Shown piece after piece: positions 56,583 to 64,000 of a stretch of 64,000 nt of DNA. A program made the translations under genes and the position numbers. Within the stretch, counting starts at the first letter, position 1. Every line of letters begins with the position of its first letter. This DNA comes from Acanthosepion lycidas (taxonomy: Eukaryota; Mollusca; Cephalopoda; Sepiida; Sepiidae). Below the pieces are notes generated by a model. That model saw nothing but the letters and a program-made list of their open reading frames with translations. It did not search any database and was not told the origin of the DNA. The DNA lies in NCBI GenBank assembly GCA_963932145.1, contig OZ010577.1, positions 21,314,289 to 21,378,288 of the forward strand, given 5' to 3'.

Positions 56583-57110
56583 GATGAAGGTTTGGACTGA
56601 CATACAAGAGCATAATGTCCTTACTTTGAGCATTTTTTTACAAGTAGTTATATGAGCAAGACAGCAGTCCCACGAATAATAGAGAAATCCACAGAATAGC
56701 ATTTATGTTTTGCTTGATAGGACATGGCTATTGCTGTTTTGTTTGGTTCAACTGAAGGTTTAGGACAATTCTCACATACATGTGGGTTCTGAGTTAACTA
56801 TTGGTGCCATTTCAGTTTCTGAAGTAATGGATAAGTTGTCATTCTTTTGGGCTAAGTCCAATGCAGATGTTTGAGTATAAGCTGTTTGTAGGTCCAGAGT
56901 TTCATTTTCCAGGAGAAAATGCTGCATCGGATGCAAATCTATGCCTGTAATGAAGACATCTCAAATAGCTTCATTGCCACATTCTTCAACAGGTCTCTGA
57001 AATTGCAGTTCTTCCTCAGCTTTTTCAACTCCCTAAAAAACTTGTCCAGCCACTTTCCTGGCTTCTGTCATCTCAGAGCCAACAGGGGATTTGCGAAAAC
57101 CTCTTTACCC
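56583..57110 (-). pseudogene. gypsy gag remnant with zinc knuckles
   Basis: Minus strand: FFRELKKLRKNCNFRDLLKN, then LLENETLDLQTAYTQTSA, LDLAQKNDNLSITSETEM and CENCPKPSVEPNKTAIAM, then SYQAKHKCYFCGFLYYSWDC. A second knuckle, CKKCSKxGHYALVC, has the spacing C-X2-C-X4-H-X4-C. It is reached only after a frameshift, and a TAA replaces one residue in it. Gag binds the element RNA through these knuckles. The N-terminal part beyond about 57110 is not visible. Confidence 0.75.
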
Positions 57111-57119
57111 AATTTTTGT

Positions 57120-58260
57120 ATTATAAGGGTAAGTCACAGATTATATGGTCACAAGGGCAAGTCTATTGCTCATACAACATGAATGTTAAATTTCCACACA
57201 GACAAACTAACAATGACTTGTTCATTTATGGTGTTTAATATTTCTTGACTCATAACATTCTGGAAGCAAGTAGATTTCACAGGATTTCTACTCGGTCTCC
57301 CTCTATTTCAATTCACTTTCCCTTTAATTTTATTTTGATTCGTTCTATTTTCCCATTCTGGAAGCCTGGATGTGATTTGCCAGAATTCTCACTAAGTCTT
57401 CCTTATTTCAATTCATTATCCCTTTTTCTTTGTATCTACTAAAACAGTTATAGCTGTAAAGAATCTTTAATTACTCTTTGTAGACTCCTGTGCTTGTGGC
57501 TCACAATTGCCCAGGAAATAAACTTTGTGAAAGAAAGCAATGAAAAGCAAAATGCCCCTTCAACAATTTACCAATAGGAAATAAATTCTTTGTAACAGAA
57601 AATGCAGACTTCACTATTTCATTGTGATATAATAAAAATGTCTATTATTTGATCTAAATATCCTAATATGTACACAAACAAACACTAATTATTGAAATAT
57701 TTACAAAATGTTTATGACTCAATCAATAAAACTGCTACAATATTTTCAAATATTTATTTGATTGTCATAAAATTTGAAATACAATTTCTTAAGATATTTT
57801 GTTATTTTTAACTTTACAATTGAAAGGATATATATAACTGTCTTAGTTCTTTGGTTAAATTGTTGAACATAATGCTGGAAAGTAAAAATTCCAAATATTG
57901 TGCCCATCTATGAAAATTTACTTTTTGAAGTTAAGAAGGTATCATGGGAGACAGCTTTATACTGCAATGTCATATATAAAATTATATATACATATATACA
58001 TATGTCCAATGCATAGAATAATATATTATATAACTACAAAGGGAGCAGAGTGTAAGAAGGAACAAAAAGGAAAGGTCTTACATACAATATGGAAATTCTT
58101 CTGTGCTTCCAGAGAAGCCATGTTTAAGAATCCAGTTTCAAATCAACCAGATTCATCTACTATATGCCAGGCAAGGAGATATTCCATGAACAGGAAACAG
58201 CAAGTCTTGGATTTTTCCAAATCGAGGTCTACAAGCTAGAGTTACTTTCTATATCTGGGA
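57120..58260. other. AT-rich DNA, no gene seen
   Basis: 57280-57320 and 57360-57430 share words (tttctactcggtctccct-like and ctcactaagtcttcct-like, then ttatttcaattca) as a short diverged duplication. No coding motif. ORF 57898-58239 is unrecognised. Confidence 0.5.
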
Positions 58261-58267
58261 AAGATAT

Positions 58268-58541
58268 AGTGATTTTCTAAGCTTCGCTTAGATGTGGCAC
58301 AAAGCCGAAAGTATGGGGCACCCAGTGAGGATCGAAATCACTACTCAGTCGTAATTGTTCTAGTGAGACAAGCTTGCTAACCATTACACTGCATCAAGGA
58401 TCCTGAATTTATTTTCTAAGTTTAGCTTAGATGTGGCACAAGGCCATAAGTATGGGGCACCCAGTGAGGATCAAACTCACGATTCAGTCTTAATTGATAT
58501 AGTGAGACAAGCTTGCTAAACATTATGCCACATCGAGATGC
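58268..58541 (-). repeat. tandem pair of tRNA-derived SINE heads
   Basis: Two copies (58268-58399 and 58420-58541), each with gcttagatgtggcacaaggc, ggggcacccagtgaggatca and gagacaagcttgctaa. On the minus strand each has an A-box region (gatgtggcataatgtttagc) and a B-box region (gtgagtttgatcctcac), with tRNA-like spacing. The tail ends gccttgtgccacatctaagc. The two copies differ at about 15 positions. Confidence 0.75.
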
Positions 58542-58549
58542 CCATATCT

Positions 58550-60160
58550 AAAAAAGATATATTTCCCAAAGGAAAACAGCACTATGCTTTCAATTTTGTT
58601 ACTGTAAACCAACTGAAATTTACTGCTGCTTTTGTCAGTGTATGGAGTGATGCCATTAAGCAGCTTTCACATGACCCATGCGACTTATCTCCACCAAAGG
58701 GAGATAATCAACTTTTGTAGCCCTACAAAGCTTTTAAACGAACAATAAAGCATAAAAAATCAAAATCTATTCAGATATAGTGGGAAAAAATGAAAAATAA
58801 AAAAATTTTATTTAATGTTGTTCTTCTAAATTCATGGCTGTTTTTCATATTGACTCTGAAATAATGCCGGTGGACTTGCTGAAATAGTTAAACCAGTGGC
58901 CAGTATCTGAGTCCGAGACAAAATTTTGAATTCTGAATGTACAGTGAGGTAAAAAGGCCTTACCAACATGGAAGATCAGTGCAAAATAATCTTTTTATCT
59001 AAGCTTTCACCAACTATTTCTATTTTCTTTAATTAGTTCTACTTTCAATTTGGGAAGACTTCAGTTATTCATTTACATAATTAGATACCATATTTGATGG
59101 CATCCAAGATTCCAATGTTTACATTTAATATCACAGCAATATCAAGTTAGTTTTTACATAAACATTAGATTTCAGATAATACCACTTCAAATATAAAACG
59201 CAGTAGATATTTTTTAACCATTTTTTTTTTCAGAAAGAAGTATTTTATATGGCATCAAATACAATAATAAGATGACTGTTTCATCTGATTTACTAGTCTA
59301 TCAGAACATCCTCACTTCAACAAAAACAGAAGTGATTGCCTCAACAGCCAATATTCAAATAACACAAAATGGATTAATTTTATGCCAATTTTGAGCATCC
59401 ACTTCTGAGAGAAAAAAATATCTTCCAAGTAATCAGAAAAGCTCCATGAAACTTCAACCAACAGTTCATTTTTATGCCACTCCAAAACTAAACTATCATC
59501 AATTCAACTACACAGCAGAAGACTCATTCCAGCTACCGCAGTCATTTTCCTGTTCCTTAAACATTTTTCACCTGTTTCATCAGAGGAGATTAAGTACAAG
59601 AGCAGGCTGTGTTATGAACAGCAACATGTCTTTCTTCAATGGCTACCATCCCAGAAGTGGTTAGTATACCCAAGGAGGAGGAAGAGTCCCCAAAATAGGG
59701 GACATGACTGGGGACAATTAGTTACTTATACACATAACAACACCTACCTGCTCAATGCTGATGACTTAAGACAACTAAACATGTGCCATGATTTCAATGT
59801 TAGCACCAGCAGCTGAAGCCCCCACATGATGAAAACCTCTACTTTCAAACATGTGTATATTTTCCTTATATAATTTCATATAATTATAATGCAATACTAG
59901 TTCCTATATGTGTAATACAATTATCGAAGTTACAAAGGTTGTAGTGTTACTGTGTATTTTAGAAGAATGTGCCTATTCAATATGTAAATGAAGAAGGAGC
60001 CTACAAAAACTTGGCTTCTATGAACATTTACCCCTTTTATGGTGACTGTAGTGAAACAAAGTACTCTATGTCTTGTGTATGTCCATTCTCTTTTCGGTCC
60101 AGAAGTTAGGGTCAGTAAGTATAAGTATCATCATATTCATGGGTGAGCTCAAGTCACATA
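58550..60160. other. non-coding DNA, no gene seen
   Basis: Includes ORFs 58538-58720 and 59446-59664 without recognised motifs. No repeat family with another copy in the window. Confidence 0.5.
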
Positions 60161-60165
60161 TAAGA

Positions 60166-60400
60166 GGCATGGTGGAGTAGTGGATAGTAGCTTGGATTGA
60201 GGAATCAGAGAGCCGAGTTCAAATTCCACTCGAATCCATTACATTCATTTATGTGCTAATGCCCTTGGGAAAGGTATTAATCAAACTCTTCTCCCTCCAG
60301 CTATAGGTAAATAACAGGACAGACTAGGTTCTATAGCCTTGGATGGCAACTGGTCTAGGAGAAGGACAACTCTGAATTCAAAATCTGTGGAGGTTGTTTG
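60166..60400 (+). mobile_element. tRNA-derived SINE, well preserved
   Basis: Head ggcatggtggagtagtggat (A-box), tggattgaggaatcagagag, then gagttcaaattcc (B-box). Body catttatgtgctaatgccct, tgggaaaggtattaatc, ctataggtaaataacaggac, ggatggcaactggtctagg. No 5S-like sequence precedes it. This copy is the clearest reference for the SINE family in the window. Confidence 0.8.
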
Positions 60401-60404
60401 GGGA

Positions 60405-60555
60405 CCTTGTGGTAAATAGTGCACCAGCTCTCTGTATTCAATCCTTCAAAAAATGTGGTTGGTTTCTGCACAAAACCTTCACTACTATAATCAAATCCAC
60501 ACTGTATACTAGCAGCTTAATAAGGAAGAAAAAACTGAATTTACTGAGATAAAAT
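60405..60555. other. unassigned sequence
   Basis: Short stretch between the SINE and the gypsy remnant with no clear signal. Confidence 0.4.
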
Positions 60556-60559
60556 GAAC

Positions 60560-61620
60560 CTTTGGAATGAATCCGTTTGTGGCATATAAACAATTTATTG
60601 GGCACCAACTACTCCCTGATGAAACAGCTGACATCTATCTGGCTGATTTACGGAAACTTGTTGTGCCGTTTGGGGGCATGAATGACCCGATGATGGGGTG
60701 CATCTTTGTAGCAGGATCACTACTTGATATCATTCAGCTTTTGTGAGCAACATCCAGAATGGATAAACTATTGACCTATCGGCTACTGGCCTGAGCCATT
60801 CACAAAGAAGGAGAATCAATAGTAGCCACAACAAGACTTGATGGTGGAGCAGTATCCCAACCAGAGAGACATATGCCAAGTGATTCCTCTGCCATTGGCA
60901 ATCACGATAATCTTGCTTGTTACAATTGTGGTGGTCCAAACCACTTTGCAAGGTAGTCTCAGAGTTGATGTAGTGTGGGGAGCATAATTTGGGGAGCACA
61001 GAGACAGCTGAGGTGTTATTGCTCTAATAAGCTGGATCATGTGGCACGGAATTGTTTGGGAAATGGATCCGGGGACAAGGTATCATCACCAACCTTGTCC
61101 CATGTAAGACAATAAATGTACCATTACCTTTAGTCAGTATTCAGGTAGATGGCATACATTGTTCAGCACTTGTTAACACCAGATGTTTCTGGTCAATAAT
61201 TAATGCATATTGCTGTCGACTGTGCGGGAGGCAACACATAAACCTTATAACAATCCGTGGTCTCCTGAGCATACTGTGGAGGTGGAGTTGGAGTTGTTAC
61301 AATTCACACTGAAGTTGGCATTATGTTTGTGCAAGAAAAACTTCTTGGCTATGATCTGCTGCTTGGGATTGATGCCATACAAGCATTAGGCAGCACTGTG
61401 ATTACACCAGCTGGAGATACACAGTTTGACAGAAAGAAAGAATAGTGTGCAGCAATCTCCATTGAAGAACCTGATTTCTGTGCTACTTTTGACCACAAAG
61501 AGAAAGCCTGGACTACAAGGTGTAAGTGGGCCATGAACAAAGTACCACAACAGTTACTGAATGCAGTTTTAGAATGTGTGAAACTGATTCAAGTAATCGC
61601 TTTCTGTCACTGCCAACTTA
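60560..61620 (+). pseudogene. Ty3/gypsy gag-protease remnant, plus strand
   Basis: Gag capsid-like region: NPFVAYKQFIGHQLLPDETA, then DIYLADLRKLVVPFGG and MNDPMMGCIFVAG. Two zinc knuckles follow: CYNCGGPNHFAR, with its last Cys lost after a stop, and CYCSNKLDHVARNC, where one Cys has become Ser. The protease line VDGIHCSALVNTRCFWSII has NTR where DTG is expected, so the catalytic Asp and Gly are both replaced. Then EKLLGYDLLLGIDAIQALGS (flap to the 'LLG.D' strand) and the linker AAISIEEPDFCATFDHKEK. The match stops at about 61620, before the reverse transcriptase. Multiple stops are present. Confidence 0.8.
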
Positions 61621-61753
61621 AAAAAAACAGCATAGTTTTCCAAAAACGAATGCTGTCCTCCTCACCTGCATACTCTCATGAATTCTAATAGCTCCAAGAC
61701 AGTGTCTTTCTTAAATTGAAGTGTCATTCTCTTCTACACTTCTCTCTGATCTC

Positions 61754-64000
61754 CTAATCACATAAATGACATGGATATGACGGTCGCCTATGTTGAGTAC
61801 TTCTGCTCATCTCTTCTGTATTTGTGCCCACTTGGTCTCTTTCATTATTGGCATCATCATCGTTGTCTCCAGCATTTGTTTCCGTTAGTGAATAATCTGG
61901 TCCTGCATTGAAAAACAGCAGCGAATCTGAGTTGCTTTCAGATGACTTATCACTGCAATCACCATCTGATGAAGCAGATCTCTGGTGCAGGCAGAGGTCT
62001 CTGATATGGTGTGGCATTCCATTGATGAGAAATGAATACGGGCCGTAGACCCGTGCTACTGTTCCTTTTTTTTAATTGTGTCAAACATACCCAAACTGCA
62101 TCTCCCGCTCTGTAGACTCCAGAATCTGTATGTTCAATTGGTGGTGTGACATCGACACCTTTTATGCAGGCTTGGTAGTTGTATATAGTGTTGGCTGGTG
62201 CTGACAAAGCTGTTGCGTTGTCTTTTGGCATCATGTTATATCAATATAATGCCTCTATAATGTAACATCCCAATCGAGCAGTGATATGCTTGATGGTGTA
62301 ATGGCATCATTTCACAATGCCATGCCCTAAAGGTTGGTAGGCACACTGAAATCTAAGTTGGACGCCCCATTTGTTGGCAAACCTTGCAAATACTTCCCCA
62401 TAGAATGCCGTGCCATTGTTGATGAGCAGATCGGCAGGTGGCCCTCTCTCACAGAATAGTGACTCCAGCTGTCAGATGATGCTGGCAGTGTCCTGATGTA
62501 GTAACAGCTGCCAGATGGAAAACTAACTAGAGCCACAGTCAATCAGAGTCAAGTAATGCTGGCCTTCATAATGGGTTATGGCCATCCCAACCCTACTCCA
62601 ATTCTTGCACATATTCAACTGTCCAGCTTTTCAATGCACTGATGCTAGGTCAATGGATTGGCACACTTCGCACTCTCCAAACACCACCTGAACAGCAGCT
62701 GGTGAGACCTCAGGGTGGATTCGTTGTACAATCATTTGCTTCATACCAGGATGCCCACTATGTCAATGAATCACTTGAATGTGGTTTGATTCCTGCTCTT
62801 CAATAGATGTGGTGCACACTGGTTCTGTTTCTTTCCAAACTGCACCTAGCCAATGTTGAGGCACTCTAGTGGGCTGATCAGCTTGGTTTGCATGGGATCT
62901 GATGAGATCTATGTTAACAGTCAATTTATATTCCTCCACCAGTTCCTTGATTGTGCTGATGTCTTATCAATATTTTTGTCGCTGCCTTTGTACACACCCG
63001 AGACTTTTCAGACTGCATATCAGAAACCCATCGATGCACACACGTTAAGTCAGTCTTCAGGTGCACCACAGTTGCTTTCCATTGCAGTGCCATGTTAATG
63101 CTTCTCAAGATTGCGTTGAGCTCTGCCAGGTTGATACGCTTGTCTTCACATTCTGATCACAGCCAACAGGCATCTTCAACCAGGGATTTGTTGCTTTTCA
63201 CAAAGATGCCAGTCACCAAGGAGCTTGCATCAATCCATGGGGTAACTTCGCATCCGACAACACACCGATCACATTGTGCCAGATCCTTCTGTGCCAATCT
63301 GGTTATGATGTCACCAGACAACTTCCAAGACACAACCCAGATCGTCTTGTTCTGGTCATACTCATGCAAGTCAGGTTTGTTGATGGTGATGGCCATACAC
63401 AAAGGTCAGTCAAGTTGAGGAAAGCTCACAGTCACATTGTTGGACACATGTGCTCCTCCCAACTTCTTAATGATATCAAATCCAAGCAGCATGTCGAAAC
63501 CAAGCAATTTTCCATCCACAACCAGAATCTTAACATCAATAGAGGGCCTGTTGCTCATGTCAAATTGAATAAGTCCTACCCCAAAACACTCAAGGGTCCT
63601 TTTACCAACAGTGAGCACGTCCACTTCTTTCCTCTTCTAAGGGTGACAAAGCAGTCTACTTATGAGTGATTGAGAACAGCCTGTATCTAGCAAGGCTGAA
63701 CTCCTGATTCCACTGGTGTACATAGTAACTGTGGGTAGCGCCCCCTTTGTACGGAGCGTGGGGAGTAGACTGGTGCTTGATCATTTCCCAGGCATTTGTG
63801 AACTACATGGCCTACCTTGTTGCACATCGCATCCAGGGTGTCCACCTTTCAGTATGCAATTCCTTGCAATCCTTTGCAAAATCGTTGGGGCCATTCCAAC
63901 GATAGCATATTATGGAGCCATATGGTCTCTGGTGGGAAGCTTCCTTGTCACATCCTGTGTTGTTTGCACCACCATTACTGCCATCCCTCTTCCAGTACTT
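61754..64000 (-). pseudogene. Ty3/gypsy remnant, minus strand: gag, protease, RNase H and integrase, with the RT deleted
   Basis: From 64000 downwards: zinc-knuckle region (CYRWNGPNDFAKDC, with Cys and His lost; a second knuckle NKVGHVVHKC with a frameshift). Protease ALLDTGCSQSLIS (DTG intact) to LGFDMLLGFDIIKKLGG (about 63700-63410). Linker INKPDLHEYDQNKTIWVVSW. Next, RNase H directly: VTPWIDASSLVTGIFVKSN and EDACWL, then LNAILRSINMALQWKATVVH (about 63250-62900). The reverse transcriptase is therefore missing at about 63310. Integrase: H-H-C-C finger with GHPGMKQM...ECEVCQSID (62800-62650); core LTLIDCGSS (first Asp, about 62541); LINNGTAFYGEVF (second Asp is Asn, about 62417); GHGIVK (Glu is Lys, about 62310), followed by a stop. 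C-terminal domain GVYRAGDAVWV and an acidic serine-rich tail. The element runs off the right end. Confidence 0.85.

Larger units (their letters stand above)
54300..57115 (-). mobile_element. Ty3/gypsy retrotransposon remnant (gag-PR-RT-RH), split by a LINE
   Basis: The minus-strand order is gag (57110-56583), the inserted LINE (56022-56576), protease (about 55990-55650), reverse transcriptase (about 55600-54650) and part of RNase H (54640-54350). The domain order and the retropepsin-RT arrangement identify the gypsy group. No integrase and no LTRs are visible. All ORFs are broken. Confidence 0.85.

Noticed and set aside
56151-56702. 183-codon minus-strand ORF joining a gag zinc-knuckle start to the LINE reverse-transcriptase end
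   Set aside because: It crosses the insertion junction at 56577, and the gag part is already out of its proper frame; an accidental fusion, not a gene.
60166-60240. tRNA gene
   Set aside because: A and B boxes are present but acceptor and anticodon stems do not pair and a SINE body follows. The same applies to the heads at 21.45, 36.36, 48.14, 52.84 and 58.5 kb.

Overview
The window looks like intergenic, repeat-dominated DNA from a metazoan nuclear genome. It is strongly AT-rich, with many long homopolymer and (TA)n runs. There are no bacterial-style operons and no ORF that I could assign to a host protein. The mix of elements is as follows: Jockey/CR1-like non-LTR retrotransposons, a second non-LTR family with an FADD reverse transcriptase, Ty3/gypsy elements, a Penelope-like fragment, hAT and Tc1/mariner relics, and many tRNA-derived SINEs. 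This would suit a lophotrochozoan, and I think a cephalopod mollusc is the best guess. That is an inference from repeat style, not from a diagnostic gene.

Layout. 1-4.4 kb: LINE fragments, a Tc1/mariner-like relic holding a solo LTR, and a SINE. 4.4-8.9 kb: a DNA transposon with inverted termini of about 700 bp and a broken DDE-like transposase, inserted next to a SINE and itself carrying a mariner-type MITE. 9-16.5 kb: AT-rich DNA with a MITE, a hAT relic and the first of three copies of a diverged AT-rich repeat. 16.5-26 kb: nested SINEs whose heads join 5S-rRNA-like and tRNA-like sequence, LINE fragments and satellites. 26.1-27 kb: the best uninterrupted ORF in the window, a 252-codon FADD reverse-transcriptase fragment. 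28.5-34.3 kb: repeat copies two and three, the third split by a LINE. 34.4-37.3 kb: a decayed gene of an unrecognised, probably transposon-borne family, split by two SINE-like insertions. 39-39.8 kb: a long polypurine minisatellite. 41-50.9 kb: LINEs, a second solo LTR, MITEs (one hAT-type with a perfect 8-bp target duplication) and a Penelope-like fragment. 52.4-53 kb: a near-perfect palindrome with 234-bp arms carrying tRNA-like heads. 54.3-57.1 kb: a gypsy element on the minus strand, split by a LINE. 58-60 kb: SINEs. 60.5-64 kb: two further gypsy relics in opposite orientation.

All coding sequences are broken by stops, frameshifts, deletions or truncation, so none is annotated as a functioning gene. 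The value of the window is a readable insertion history: several nestings are supported by target-site duplications visible in the sequence. The observations most worth following are the chimeric 5S-tRNA SINE, the long-TIR transposon, the SINE palindrome, and the unrecognised gene family at 34.4-37.3 kb. Family assignments rest on motif recognition by eye, and boundaries without a stated target duplication are approximate.
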